Part shown: in pieces, positions 22,789 through 33,516 of the stretch
Numbering within the stretch: the stretch's first letter is position 1
Layout: every line of letters starts with the position of its first letter
Source of the DNA: Homarus americanus
Taxonomy: Eukaryota; Arthropoda; Malacostraca; Decapoda; Nephropidae
Direction: 5' to 3'
Length of the DNA: 64,000 bases
Assembly: GCF_018991925.1 (NCBI RefSeq)
Contig: NW_024744357.1
Coordinates: 1,535,708 to 1,599,707, forward strand
Made by a program: the position numbers and the translations under genes
The notes under the pieces: model-generated
The model's input: the letters and a program-made list of their open reading frames with translations, nothing else
Told to the model about the DNA's origin: nothing
The model's database searches: none

Positions 22789-23338
22789 TGCAACCAAGTT
22801 TTATTGTTCTTACTGTAAAAAACCAGGCCATACGATCCAGTCTTGTAAACACCCAAAGTGTCGAACTTCTAAAAGTAGTTCCCTGGATCCCAAATTCAAA
22901 CCAATAGCAACCACCAATGTGGAAAGGCCCCATCAGGATCTCTTCTCTTCATTCACCTATGAGGGAAAAATTTCAATCATAGAGGGGTCTAGTTCTTTCC
23001 CTATTCGTATACTACGTGATACGGGCGCAGCACAATCTATCCTCCTGTTTAACGTCATTCCTGATATATCTACAGCATTTACTAATGAGAGTGTTCTAAT
23101 TTCAGATCTCTCATCCCATTCTTCCTATCCTTTAGCTAAAGTGCACCTCCAATGTCCCTTGATTACTGGGGAAGTGCAAGTAGCCATTAGGAAAGATCCA
23201 ATGCCTGTGAGCGGCATTCATTTATTATTAGGTAATGACTTGGTAGGAGATCTAGTGGTTCCCAACATAAAGACAGTCGACTCTCCCTTACCTGTCAACT
23301 CCACCACTGACCTTGAAGAAACTATTCCTCACCTTTTC
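22781..23338 (+). CDS. Zinc knuckle and aspartic protease of the unit B LTR element (partial)
   Basis: Open frame up to the N gap, offset by one nucleotide from gag across the C11 run. A CCHC knuckle, CSYCKKPGHTIQSC, is the nucleocapsid motif. About 60 residues later LRDTGAAQSILL carries the DTG catalytic box of a retroviral-type aspartic protease, followed by GIHLLLGNDL, the second conserved protease block. RT, RNase H and integrase would follow but are not in the assembly. Confidence 0.82.
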
Positions 23339-23438
23339 NNNNNNNNNNNNNNNNNNNNNNNNNNNNNNNNNNNNNNNNNNNNNNNNNNNNNNNNNNNNNN
23401 NNNNNNNNNNNNNNNNNNNNNNNNNNNNNNNNNNNNNN
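23339..23438. other. Assembly gap (100 N)
   Basis: Exactly 100 N, the usual placeholder for a gap of unknown length. It interrupts the LTR element. Confidence 0.99.
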
Positions 23439-24650
23439 TACGGCGATGTATTTATTATTTTTCACTTGGTAGAGTCGGGACAGCTTTAGTTTGTTCATTT
23501 TATTGCCATCGTTATGCTGTTCGTCATCAGCCCCAGCACGCCACTGAAATTGTCATGGTGGTGAAAATCCGTTGAAAAATATTTATTCACTATTACTATT
23601 TTCTGTCGCGTTTGTTCGACCAGCAACTGTCGCGAAAGCCGATATTGGTAATCTGTTACTTTACCACTTTTTCTGTTTATTCGAAGTAATTACCAATACC
23701 TATATATATGAGGTATTCTTTCACGATTTGTCCTTTCTTCATCTATGTTTGGTTAATGATGCCTTAAATAATTATTTATCCAGTTTAAAGTCAGCCAGCC
23801 TGATCTGCGCATGGTGTTTCACTTTGTGCATTAAAGGTCCTCACTGGCTTAAATAGTCAGAATCGGCAATCTTGCCAGTTGTCAGTCGAACAGTCACATT
23901 AGCCAGCCGTCCGTCCAGTCTGAAACGACGCCGCCCTGAAAATCTAACAGAAATCACAAAGAAATTAGATTCCAGTTAGATTTTCAGGCAGACGTGGGAA
24001 AATTCCACTAAAGGACCAGATTTCAGAAGGGCGAACTTTGACAGTTTAAAGAGGTGCAGTTGAGAGGGGAGGTGTCGGCTTGGCTGTGAACCTGACAGAT
24101 GACAATTACCTGATAACTAGATTTGAGATTGCCGAGTTCCAATTAATAATTTAAATAGTGAGTTACTTAATGCACAAATGCAGAACATACCATACTAAAA
24201 ACTCAGATCAGACAACAATGACCCTAAATGGATAAATAATTATTTAAAGAACATCATTCCAAAGAAAGGCTATAGGTAGAAGGATAAATCGGCGAAATTA
24301 CCGGACTATTATATAGGGTATTGGCGAAGTAGGGTTAAAACTGAGATAAGGAAACCAAAGAGGAATAGTGAGGTAAGGATAGCAAGGAGGCGAAGACAAA
24401 CCCGATTCTACCAAAGTGTATCAAACTAAAACACGAGAAAAGATTAGACCAATACGTCAGACACCGGGCGAGCTTCATTGATAACGACAGAGAAATACAA
24501 TAATTTGAATAAATATTTTTCAACAGTTTTCACCACCGAAAATTTAAAATGATGATACCGAGGCAACGACTCTATTCTAGAGAAGTGAAAGAAACAAATT
24601 GTTTAGACAGTAGTGACTAGTAACGATGTTAGTAAGCAATAGACAAACTA
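23439..24650. repeat. Fold-back palindrome beside the gap
   Basis: The left arm (23439 to about 23947) aligns, as reverse complement and in the same order, with the right arm (about 23970-24650). The centre has a perfect 14-bp inverted pair, CCTGAAAATCTAAC and GTTAGATTTTCAGG. Other anchors include TTAAATAATTATTTATCC and TTGAAAAATATTTATTCA with their inverses. Differences are mostly small indels and the left arm is shorter. Short open frames here are not genes. Confidence 0.8.
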
Positions 24651-26127
24651 AAGCCGAATAAGTCACCTGGTCCCGATGAGATATTTGCCAGAGTATTAAA
24701 GGAATGTAAGGAAGAGCTTTATGTCCTTAGCAGAGTTGTTTAACATGTCCTTAAAACAGGTGTAGTACCAGAATCCTGAGGATAGCTAATGTAATACCGA
24801 TTTTCAAGAAGGGATAAATCACTATCCTCAACTACCAATAAGTCTAACATCAATAGTAGGGCCCGCATTGAAGCAATCATTTCAAACCTATTCGAATCCT
24901 GGAGAAGCACAGATTGCTCTAATGATTCCAGCGTACTTCACAAGTGGACGTTCTGTTCAACTAATCTATTAACATTCTTTCACTGCAGTTTTTGAATCGG
25001 TGACGAGGGCACAATTATGATGTGGTATATCTCGATTTTAGCAAAGTCTTCGACAGAGTCCCCACGAAGAATAATTAGAAAGGTGGAAGCTTCATGGTAT
25101 CAAAGTTAATATCCTTAAATGGATTTTAGAGTGGGGTGGTTACAGGACGGGAAACAGCGGTGAGCATTAACTGTATTAGTCCCATTGAGCAACGTCATAA
25201 GTGGAGCCTCAAGGCTCAGTACTTGAACCATTATTATTTATTATATACATAAACGACATAGATAGTCGGCATAGAGAATACAAGTAAATTTGCTGATGAC
25301 ACTAAAATAGGACGTGTATTAAATCTGACGAGACTCAGCAAAACTAAATGAAGATCTAAACAAATTTTTCAGTGGTCTGAAAATGGCGTATGAAATTCAG
25401 CGTGACAAATGTAAATTACTTAGTATGGAGATGTACAGGGAAACCAGATACCAGATGACAACGATGCCATGGCTTTGACTATAGAGATTTGGAGTAATGG
25501 TAAGTAGGAACCTTAAGCCAAGTAAACAATGTTTTTTTGTCAACAGGGAAAATAAAGTGATTTGGGTTCACACAAAGGAGTGTTAGTTACAAGACTAGCG
25601 AGGTCATCCTAAAACTGTATCTTGCTCTGTGAGACCACACCTGGATTTTGAGTGCAGTTCTGGTCTGTGATACAGAATGGATAATAGATCTGTTGGAAAG
25701 AGTCAGAGGAGAATGCAAGACTAATCCAGCACTAGGAACCTTGAGTATAGAGACAGGTTAAAGCACCTTAATTTGCACTCCCGAGAGAGGCGAGAACGAG
25801 GGGCGACTTGATAGAGGTGTATAAATGGGAAATCAGGGCTAACCAAAGGGGACACATTACAAAGGTACTCAAACCATCCAACCAGGAGCAAACTCGTAAC
25901 AATGGTTTTAAATTAGACAAATTTAGGTTTAGGCGGGATATAGGTAAACACTGGTTTGAAACAGAGTAGTGGATGAATGGAACAAGTTACCAAATATCAT
26001 CATTAACTCGAATACGCTGAATAGCTTCAAACATAGTTACTTATATGAGCAATAGGGGTTAAACGGGACTGCCCAGTATGGGCTTAATAGGCCCGCTGCA
26101 GTTTCCTCCATTCTTATAGTTCTTATG
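23970..26127 (+). mobile_element. CR1 LINE copy, frame-broken
   Basis: Plus-strand CR1 from the end of the endonuclease/linker region to the 3' tail (TTCTTATAG-TTCTTATG, 26111-26127). Same family as 12545-13491. Compared with that copy it shows many one- to few-base indels but fewer substitutions, which looks like raw-read error as much as decay. Confidence 0.85.
24200..26060 (+). pseudogene. CR1 ORF2 reverse transcriptase, multiply frameshifted
   Basis: Pieces of RT can be read in changing frames: KSPGPDEIFARVLKECKEEL (24658 on), NVIPIFKK, PISLTSIVG-like, a D-F-S-K-x-F-D-R-V-P block (about 25034) that holds the first catalytic Asp, GSVLEPLLFIIYINDID (about 25215) and FADDTK (about 25290) with the second and third catalytic Asp. 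No continuous frame exists. Described as broken only. Confidence 0.82.
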
Positions 26128-26298
26128 TTGTAACCACGATGGGCCGTTGACCCTATCCCAGGATTTGGTTATTATCCATATACACCTATAATTCATGAAC
26201 AGAGACTCATAACCGTCCTCTGTGAAACGAACAGTTACTCTGCTCTCTGTTCCACCAGGAGATTTCAGTATCCCATTAAGCACTCATTGGTGCTTCTT
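26128..26298. other. Unassigned segment between CR1 pieces
   Basis: A minus-strand open frame of 74 codons (26059-26283) begins MLNGILKSPGGTESR; I do not recognise it. It partly overlaps the CR1 tail and is probably TE-derived. Confidence 0.4.
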
Positions 26299-26388
26299 GG
26301 GAGCCATTCACCCAGCCTCACCTCGGTGTGGCTAACATGATAAACACACGCGAGCCGCGGAGGTTTCAGAAATTGGTCAAAAGTCTCG
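26299..26388. repeat. Partial duplicate of the unit C left edge
   Basis: About 90 bp repeated in the same orientation at about 26685-26778 (shared GGTTTCAGAAATTGGTCAAA). A CR1 tail fragment separates the two. Confidence 0.7.
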
Positions 26389-26515
26389 AATACGCTGAAT
26401 AGCTTCAAACATAGGTTGGATGCTTATATGAGCAATAGGGGTTGGGTGTAAACGGGACTGCCCAGTATGGGCCAATAGGGCCGCTGCAGTTTCCTCCATT
26501 CTTATGTTCTTATGT
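26389..26515 (+). mobile_element. Very short CR1 3' tail
   Basis: Only the last codons and 3' UTR of the CR1 family (ends GCAGTTTCCTCCATTC plus TTATG repeats). Extreme 5' truncation, or a duplicate of the neighbouring CR1 tail. Confidence 0.8.
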
Positions 26516-26879
26516 AACTAACAGGAAGACACACAGCAATGTATTCAGGAGACATCAGTACATTATGTAGTGAACATATGTATGTGTAACCCGGGTCGGT
26601 AATGTACCCCAAGTGGGGCGGGTAACCGCCTGCACTACACATGTGTAAAAGTGAGCGGGACACCGGAGTTACTGGTGTTTCTCTGGGAGCCCATTCACCC
26701 AGCCTCACCTCGGTGTGGCTAACATGCGCATTAAACATACGCAGCCGCGGAGGTTTCAGAAATTGGTCAAAAGTTCGACAAAAGTACGTGTACCCCGGGT
26801 CGAGTATGTACCCCAGGTTGGGCGCGCACATGCCTGCACTCTGCACAGAGAGGTGTAAAAGTGAACATTATGAGTAAGG

Positions 26880-28045
26880 GTAATAAGGGATGCAACCATC
26901 CAGTCTTAAGGTATCTTTAATACGAGAACTATCAGCCCATGACCTCTGACCTTTCCAGTTAATCTCTGACCTTCAGAACACTTTCAGATGTAAACCGTTA
27001 TTATGTAGAGTCTCATATGTAATTACCATGTCAGGACGTTTCAGTCACAGGTGTTTCTGCCTCATCGTCCTCTACTAAGCTCTTTCATCCTAGACGTACG
27101 GGTATTAGCCTGTTATGTGTCAACTTAGCTCTTCAATCTTGAATGTTTTCAACTCTTTATCTTCGAATATAATTGATTCGTTCAGAAGAAAATCTAATAA
27201 ACATATTTTTTTTTCCATTCTCTAGTAGCGTAGTGGGTATTATTCATTAAACTAATTCCTCGTACGTTACCTAAGACTTGGTGGCCGAAGGATCACAATA
27301 CCATGACACGTTTTACTTGATGTCAGAATAATTCAGATTATCTTACACATGGCATAGTCTCACAAGCCCAACGGTGGGTATCGTTCACTGTACAGTATGC
27401 GAGGTGAACAGGAGGTATTTTGGCCGACAATGAGCTCAACTATCTTCATTTTCCTAATTATAAAATCCCTTTACAGATGGAAGTATTGTGAGAGCACCAT
27501 TTGGGCCAACAAGCAACCCTTAGGACGGGAAGCGAGTAATGCCTTCACTCGGCCGCCGCACCTCTAGTAGAATGTACGAACTTTCGTATATAAAGGGAAG
27601 AAGTTACCATAAAAACTGACCCTGAAGGTTAATGAGGAGGTGTGAGCATCTGTAAGCGAGGCAAAGGTGTCCTTAAAAATACTCGTCCTGGAAAACATTA
27701 AATACAGTATTCCAAGATCAATAAACTCACAATTAGTTGAACGAGTTACATCACTGGAATAATTTCATCATGTATAATGTTTAGTCGTGATAGGTGTATG
27801 GTTTACACTTAAATGTCTCACTGTTCTGCTCGATAAACACCTTCCCTCTGCTGTTTTCTCTCTCATCGACTCCTCAACTACTTCGGCCTTGTGCTTTCCT
27901 GTCCACATCAAGTTTTTCATAATATAAAAATTGCTGAATAACTGTGGAATTCAAAATCACAAGCACAATTTTGCACTCGCTAATTTAGAACAATTATTTA
28001 CATTACATGAAATGTCTCGGCACTATCAAACGTAACTCTTCTCTG
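26880..28045. other. Upstream spacer of G6
   Basis: Inverse copy of 11148-12316; non-coding, no gene recognised. Confidence 0.6.
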
Positions 28046-28123
28046 TCAAGGTTATTACGTCACATGTGTTGACTGAGGCCCGGAGTATATAAGATGGTGT
28101 TACACCTCGATGATCATCATTCT
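28046..28123 (+). promoter_or_regulatory. G6 promoter: composite box, TATA, initiator
   Basis: TCAAGGTTATTACGTCA (28046-28062), GTATATAAG (28085-28093), TCATTCT (28117-28123). Same variant boxes as G3. Confidence 0.78.
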
Positions 28124-28151
28124 GGGTCTTCTTCCTCACAAAACAACAAAC

Positions 28152-28839
28152 ATGTCTCTTAAGGTATCATGACAGTCATGAATCACCGTCATTAATTAAT
28201 ATATAATCCTTGTTTATCTGTGGAATATAAAGTTAATACTTAAGCCTTAAACTATTGAAAATATATCATACGAGTTCAACCCTAAAATGTCAGAACTTCC
28301 CCTGCATGAAATATCAATAAAAAAAAACAATAATCTTATAAACCTTCGCAGTTTGTGCTTGTGTTGTGTGCTGCAACGATGACAGTGGCGCGCCCCCAAA
28401 ATCGCCCAAATGAGTACTATAGCTCCACAGGTCCAGACGTGAGTAGCGCCACCTGTCTGTGTCACAACCCTCTAAACACTTGTGGCGGACACCAACACAA
28501 TATTAAGCTTCATGTAAAACAGATCAACCTGGCCGTGGTGGCTCAAGTGAGACAGTAAATATACACCTTTCATTATTGTTGTTGCAGATTCCTGCTCAGT
28601 ACAACTTCAACTGGCAAGTGAAAGATGACCCCTCCGGCAATGACTTTGGTCACGAAGAGTCCCGTGACGGCGACAACACCCAGGGCTCCTACTACGTGCT
28701 GCTTCCCGACGGCCGCCTGCAGAGGGTCACCTACACTGTCGACGGCAACTCAGGCTATGTGGCCGAGGTGACCTACGAGGGTGAGGCCCAGTTCCCTACA
28801 TACCAGTCCTCCTACACCCCAGCTCCTCGCTACGCCTAA
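28152..28839 (+). CDS. G6: pro-resilin-like RR-2 cuticle protein
   Basis: Exons: 28152-28163, 28352-28438 and 28588-28839; 116 aa. It is the inverted counterpart of G3, with the same signal peptide MSLK-FVLVLCAATMTVA, linker RPQNRPNEYYSSTGPD and tail APRYA. Exon 3 begins IPAQYNFNW (G3 has TSAQ) and reads VDGNSG where G3 has VNGNSG. Thus the divergence from G3 sits mostly in exon 3. Secreted chitin-binding structural protein by family. Confidence 0.92.
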
Positions 28840-29401
28840 AGATTCTTTAAGTGATACTATTTATTGTAACATAACCAACTAATATATGGAAAAAAAACAT
28901 ATATATTGATTTTTTTCTCCAAATCCTTAGACAAGAGGAAGAAATTATATATTTTTTTAATGTTTCATGAACAATATTAAAACTTTGTTTGGTGAGACAA
29001 ACTATATATCTGCAACATGTAGGGCCATATCTTAGTATACTGGAGATCACTGCAATGCTAAAAGATAGGTTGAAAGTTGAATGGTAATACAACACTTTCC
29101 GAGCCGAAAATGATGGAGGTGACGTCAGTTTTGTGTTCACGTTACCCTATTTTTCACGTCCATCCTGACCAATTGTCCTACATGACCACCACTTCCATAA
29201 CCGAAGAATAACTACAGTATATGTGGTGGCTGTCAAAATGTGGGTAAACTATTTTAGTACAAAAATAGATATTACTGCAATATCAATTTGGCGTTGTTAA
29301 GTCCTTTTCATATAAAATTTCATCTGTAAATTGAAACGCAGAACAATATCTGAGACCAGCAAATGTTACAATGAGAAAACTTATACTGTACTACTGTTGA
29401 T
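28840..29401. other. Downstream spacer of G6
   Basis: Inverse copy of about 9793-10354. The minus open frame at 28847-29140 mirrors the one at 10049-10315 and is not supported as a gene. Confidence 0.55.
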
Positions 29402-29406
29402 CTACT

Positions 29407-29736
29407 TGTTAGGTTCTGGATAATAAGTTCAATATACAGGAGCGAACACAAACACCTGTATAGATTTTGTAGGTTCGATTTACTGGATAAGAGATATGTA
29501 CACAGAGGGAAGTAGTGCTCTCCTCAACCTGGCTGCTTGTCAACTGCTATAGACGACGTATGGCAAGTGAGACATTAGCAGCTTCCATACGTCGCCAGGC
29601 ACATTAATTAAGCATGTGGGATATCTTAAATACATTGCCACACACTGCTAGCTAGGCTGAATAAATAATACATAAATGGAGCACATACATAATATACATA
29701 CATAATATATAATCCAGCATACATAATATACATACA
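29407..29736 (-). repeat. 3' LTR of the RT-less element
   Basis: 330 bp. Identified as the 3' LTR because the polypurine tract lies directly inside it. Confidence 0.9.
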
Positions 29737-29748
29737 CCTCCCTCCCCC

Positions 29749-30270
29749 CTATACGCTCATAGCAAAGTCTTGAGCGGACCTTTTCTTTTGGATCCGTTCT
29801 GAGCGTCGAGGGACTTCATCACTGGGAAGGGTATGGGACTCAACACTGGTGGCGGGGTCAGCAGAAGGCATTGTTACGGGGCGGAGAAAACGGCGGTTCC
29901 TCCACCACACACGACCACTGGGTAACCGCACCTGGTAGTCCCGTGACCTACCGAGACCCATGACTACGCCTACTTTGTCCCAACGTAGGGAGGTCGGGTC
30001 CTGAACACGGACTTGGGTGCCGACACTCAACCTGGGGAGAGAACGGGCGTGGTCGTTGTAGCGGGCGACGACGTCCTGAACACGTTCGGCGGCTCGGCGA
30101 TCACAATCCTCTGTCTTGGCCTGCCACTCCTTGGAGAAGGATTGAGGGTGAGCAGGGACACAAGAACGAAGGGGGCGTCCATCCATACAAAACCTGGGCA
30201 GGGGAGCGTCCGGTGTAGTTAGGTGTGTTGCGGAGTTCAAGAAGACCCCGGTCGAAGGCCTCGCAGTCAA
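29749..30270 (-). pseudogene. Integrase C-terminal region, shifted frame
   Basis: Continues the integrase after a frameshift around 30180-30200, where a 4-bp tandem repeat (ATGGATGG) lies. Its usable part starts at about 30190 and contains KEWQAKTEDCDRRAAE, a typical segment after the catalytic core, then a basic C-terminal domain ending SERIQKKRSAQDFAMSV. Confidence 0.8.
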
Positions 30271-31867
30271 TGTTCCCAGAAGGGGCCACCTTAAGGATGA
30301 GGTGCTTCAGGGATTTGACAGCAGCCTCAGCGTGGCCGTTGGACTGCGGGTAATGGGGCGATGACAACACATGCCGGACTCCCCATCGGTCAAGGAACAC
30401 AGCAAAGTCCCGGCTTGTGAACTGAGGCCCTCCGTCGGTTCGCAGGCGTACAGGAACGCCCACGTCACGGAAGTAGTGGCGGAACTTGCTGATGGTGGCG
30501 GCAGACGTCGTGTCATTACCGCACTTGATGACAACCGGCCAACCAGAGAGACGGTCGACGATAACAAGGAAGGACTTTCCTGACACACAGAAAAAGTCGG
30601 CCGACACAGACTCAAAGGGGCGGGTGGGGTTGTCGTCACTCATGAAGGGTTCCTGCTGCTGGCTGGGTTGTAATACGTGGCGGGGCTTACACACCTGGAC
30701 AGCATTGGAGATGTCGGGGTCGATGCCAGGCCGGAACACAGTCTGTCTTGCACGTCGTTTGGTGGCCTCGGCTCCACAGTGACTGTCGTGGAGGCGAGCC
30801 AAGGGATGGAGACTTGAAGCAGCAGGGACAACTACCGAAGGAGAGGTGTCACTGGCCAGAGGTAGGGGTAGGGCGGCAGCAGGGTAGTTGCTGCTCCCTT
30901 CGTGCACCCTGTTGGCGTATTTTACCTCGAGAATCGGTGTTGGGAAGTCCTGGGAGATGATGGACAACTCTTGGCAATGTCTGTAGGACAGCAAAGAAGT
31001 CGGGACACCATTATGCACGTCAATCCAGGCCTGACACGACCTGTTGCCAAAGGTGACATGTGCATAGAGTGAACCCAGGGCTGGGGCCATCTGTGAACCA
31101 TCTGCCGTGACGCAGAGGTCCTTGGGAGGCGGTCCTAGATCGCTTGGAGAGAGCCCCAAGCATTGCAAATGCTGGGGACCGATGACTGTAGCATCAGCGC
31201 CGGTGTCGGGCAACATCTGAAGACGGGATGATACACCGCCGTAGGTCACGATGACGCTGATGTACTGGGGGACTTTGGTCCTGGGATGCGAGGAGTACAC
31301 CCTCCTAATATGGGTCGGGCTTTGTCCAGGGTCGTCGTGCCTCTGATTTGGCGACTGTGGGCGGCCCTCACCGGTAGAAGGGCGCTGAAGCTTCCGCCGA
31401 CGCTGTCCCTTGGGTTTGTGGGGAGGGCAACACTTGTCATAGTGGCCCAGACGACCGCACACATTGCACTGGACGCGTTTGGCTGGGCACCGTACTGTGA
31501 GTGACCAGTGGCCCTTACGGTCACAACTGTTGCAGGTAGACTGAGCAGCAGGACACACCTGTGTTCCGTGCTGCTTACCACAGTTGTTACAAAATGAGCC
31601 GGGCGTGGACGTGGTGGGCGAAGGCGTAGGAGCAGACTTCTTGTCCTTCTTGTACCGGGACACAGCGCGTACAGCTGTAGGGGGAGCTCGGATGGCAGAG
31701 GTGGCACACCTGGCAGCCTCATAGGAGCGACATATCGTCAACACATCCTTGAGAGAAGAGGAAGAGTCGAGGGAGGTGAAGCGTTGGACAAGTTCCTTGT
31801 CCTTAACACCCATCAGGATCACCTGTTCAACTGGGTCTCCTCGCACTGCTGGTGGTGGCCTAGACAT
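30101..31867 (-). CDS. Gag C-term, zinc knuckles, protease and integrase core in one frame (no RT)
   Basis: 588 codons. Residues 1-60 are the end of the capsid region (ILMGVKDKELVQRFTSL). Three Cys/His clusters follow: CNNCGKQHGTQVC (about 93), CNSCDRKGHW (about 112) and CNVCGRLGHYDKCC (about 134). The protease box DTGADATVIG begins at about 221. About residue 370 starts the integrase zinc region (HDSH...CKPRH, with the second Cys of the usual pair replaced), then the DDE core: SADFF, TDGGPQFTS and GHAEAAVKSL provide Asp, Asp and Glu. Some 500 residues of RT and RNase H expected between them are absent, yet the frame is unbroken. Confidence 0.85.
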   Translation of the reverse strand: MSRPPPAVRGDPVEQVILMGVKDKELVQRFTSLDSSSSLKDVLTICRSYEAARCATSAIRAPPTAVRAVSRYKKDKKSAPTPSPTTSTPGSFCNNCGKQHGTQVCPAAQSTCNSCDRKGHWSLTVRCPAKRVQCNVCGRLGHYDKCCPPHKPKGQRRRKLQRPSTGEGRPQSPNQRHDDPGQSPTHIRRVYSSHPRTKVPQYISVIVTYGGVSSRLQMLPDTGADATVIGPQHLQCLGLSPSDLGPPPKDLCVTADGSQMAPALGSLYAHVTFGNRSCQAWIDVHNGVPTSLLSYRHCQELSIISQDFPTPILEVKYANRVHEGSSNYPAAALPLPLASDTSPSVVVPAASSLHPLARLHDSHCGAEATKRRARQTVFRPGIDPDISNAVQVCKPRHVLQPSQQQEPFMSDDNPTRPFESVSADFFCVSGKSFLVIVDRLSGWPVVIKCGNDTTSAATISKFRHYFRDVGVPVRLRTDGGPQFTSRDFAVFLDRWGVRHVLSSPHYPQSNGHAEAAVKSLKHLILKVAPSGNIDCEAFDRGLLELRNTPNYTGRSPAQVLYGWTPPSFLCPCSPSILLQGVAGQDRGL

Positions 31868-32643
31868 ATATCTACCTCTTCCGAGGCTCTCTTAAGACGT
31901 ACATAAAAGGCGTCAAAAGACTCACCCTCCATCTGTCTGCAGCTAAACAATTCCCTCCTGCGCAGAGCTTCATTCTGCTGTCCTTTGATGTGCCGTTGTA
32001 GAATGTCCAGTACCTCCTCTACAGACAGCGAAGAGGTTGGGGGTACCTGCAACGTGTGTTCTAAGACACGCTGAATTTCCAAGGACAGGCACATACGCAG
32101 CTGGATGAGTTGTTTAGGCTGTGACAAACTCTGGAGATCCACCATTGTAGAATAATCAGTCCACCGTCGCCGCCATTCACGAAAAGTCTGGAAAGTCACA
32201 TCAGGCTTCAAGATGGGCGGTGTTTGAGCAGCTGCTTTAGGTGGGGCTGGGGGGCGTGAAGGAAGCATTGATGAGGTAGCTGAACCAGTCAGTACCGAGG
32301 CAGTGTTAGAGCCAGGGGCTTGGTTAACAGTGAGGCGAGATATCAAGGCTTCAAACCGTGCACTGTCTTCCAATCTCCGTTGGTGGTCTCGTTCTGCCTC
32401 TGCTTGCCTTCTGTGTTCATCCGCCACACGTCTGCTAGCTTCATCCTCGCGCCTTTCATCTCTCATAAACTTCAGTAAAGCAATTATCTCTGGAGACAAC
32501 GCTGAATATTGAGGTGAAGGGCTGCGCGATGTTGTGGGAGCTGGAGCGTCGTGGTCGGCCATGTCATCCATCTCTGCGGGGCTATCATCCGCCTCACTCA
32601 TCCGGGCGGCGCTGGCTCCACGGCTACGTAAGGCACGAGACAT
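31819..32643 (-). CDS. Gag protein of the RT-less element
   Basis: 274 aa. N-terminal acidic and Pro/Ser-rich region, charged coiled coil (about residues 60-105), then a capsid-like domain (TFREWRRRWTDYSTMV, LFSCRQMEGESFDAFYVRLK). It overlaps the next frame by 49 nt in a -1 relation. The family break falls inside conserved capsid sequence near 31820, which suggests an indel more than a programmed frameshift. Confidence 0.8.
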   Translation of the reverse strand: MSRALRSRGASAARMSEADDSPAEMDDMADHDAPAPTTSRSPSPQYSALSPEIIALLKFMRDERREDEASRRVADEHRRQAEAERDHQRRLEDSARFEALISRLTVNQAPGSNTASVLTGSATSSMLPSRPPAPPKAAAQTPPILKPDVTFQTFREWRRRWTDYSTMVDLQSLSQPKQLIQLRMCLSLEIQRVLEHTLQVPPTSSLSVEEVLDILQRHIKGQQNEALRRRELFSCRQMEGESFDAFYVRLKRASEEVDICLGHHQQCEETQLNR

Positions 32644-33186
32644 AACTACTTCATCTGTGTACTGTGTCTTAAATCAGTGTTGACCGGTCAGCCCGTCGTA
32701 TCAACAAGATTTCAGACAAAAAAATTAATTAAATACACAGATAAGTAGGTTATATATATAAAATATATATAGGGGAGCCGCGCGGTCAGAGAATGTTAGT
32801 ACATGTATGTGTGTATGTGTGTCCCGGCCAGGGAGAGCGTCTCGCCTCGAGCTGTGAGGGGGTGTGGAGACGGCGAGGAGCGTCAGTCACCCTCCAGACT
32901 TCGTGAGGGGAGGTGTACTCAAGTCTACTCCTTACAAATGCCCAGAACATGCCGTATACCTTGAGAATCCTTTAGAACAAGGTCACACATGAATGGCACG
33001 AAACACACAATGCACTAAACACTTCACAGAAAATCACTGTCACTGACACTGCTCAAAGTTGCTAAATTCCTCGAGGAGGGATAGCGGGAGGCGGTTGGTT
33101 GACGCAGGGCGAGGGTCCATAAGCCGGCTTTCCACAAACTTTGCACTGTCACTCGTAATTATCCAGTAAAACTACGCACTGCGCCA

Positions 33187-33516
33187 TGTTAGGTTCTGGA
33201 TAATAAGTTCAATATACAGGAGAGAACATAAAGACCTGTATAGATTTTGTAGGTTCGATTTACTGGATAAGAGATATGTACACAGAGGGAAGTAGTGCTC
33301 TCCTCAACCTGGCTGCTTGTCAACTGCTATAGACGACGTATGGCAAGTGAGACATTAGCAGCTTCCATACGTCGCCAGGCACATTAATTAAGCATGTGGG
33401 ATATCTTAAATACATTGCCACACACTGCTAGCTAGGCTGAATAAATAATACATAAATGGAGCACATACATAATATACATACATAATATATAATCCAGCAT
33501 ACATAATTTACATACA
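33187..33516 (-). repeat. 5' LTR of the RT-less element
   Basis: 330 bp, directly adjoining the primer-binding-site candidate at 33186. About four differences from the 3' LTR indicate a fairly recent insertion. Confidence 0.9.

Larger units (their letters stand above)
20175..23338 (+). mobile_element. Gypsy-like LTR retrotransposon (5' half, cut by assembly gap)
   Basis: 5' LTR 20175-20834 (TGTTACGA...TCGTAACA), two bases, then a primer-binding-site candidate TGGCGACCGTGACAGGA from 20837, a leader of about 680 bp, gag and the start of pol (protease). The N gap follows; no RT, integrase or 3' LTR of this element is seen beyond it. Insertion site equals that of the solo LTR in unit A. Confidence 0.88.
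29407..33516 (-). mobile_element. Gypsy-like LTR retrotransposon lacking RT and RNase H
   Basis: 4110 bp, minus strand. Two 330-bp LTRs (29407-29736 and 33187-33516; TG...CA ends) differ at about four positions. It is flanked by CTACT at 29402-29406 and 33517-33521, a 5-bp target-site duplication; unit A has the empty site at 9788-9792. A polypurine tract (about 29737-29750) adjoins the 3' LTR and a TGG-initial primer-binding site (33186 downward, TGGCGCAGTGCG) adjoins the 5' LTR. Coding order is gag, zinc knuckles, protease, integrase, with no RT or RNase H between protease and integrase. Confidence 0.93.

Noticed and set aside
31246..31722. Alternative-frame proteins within the RT-less LTR element
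   Set aside because: GC-rich coding region gives long shadow frames; only the frames with Gag, protease and integrase motifs are kept.
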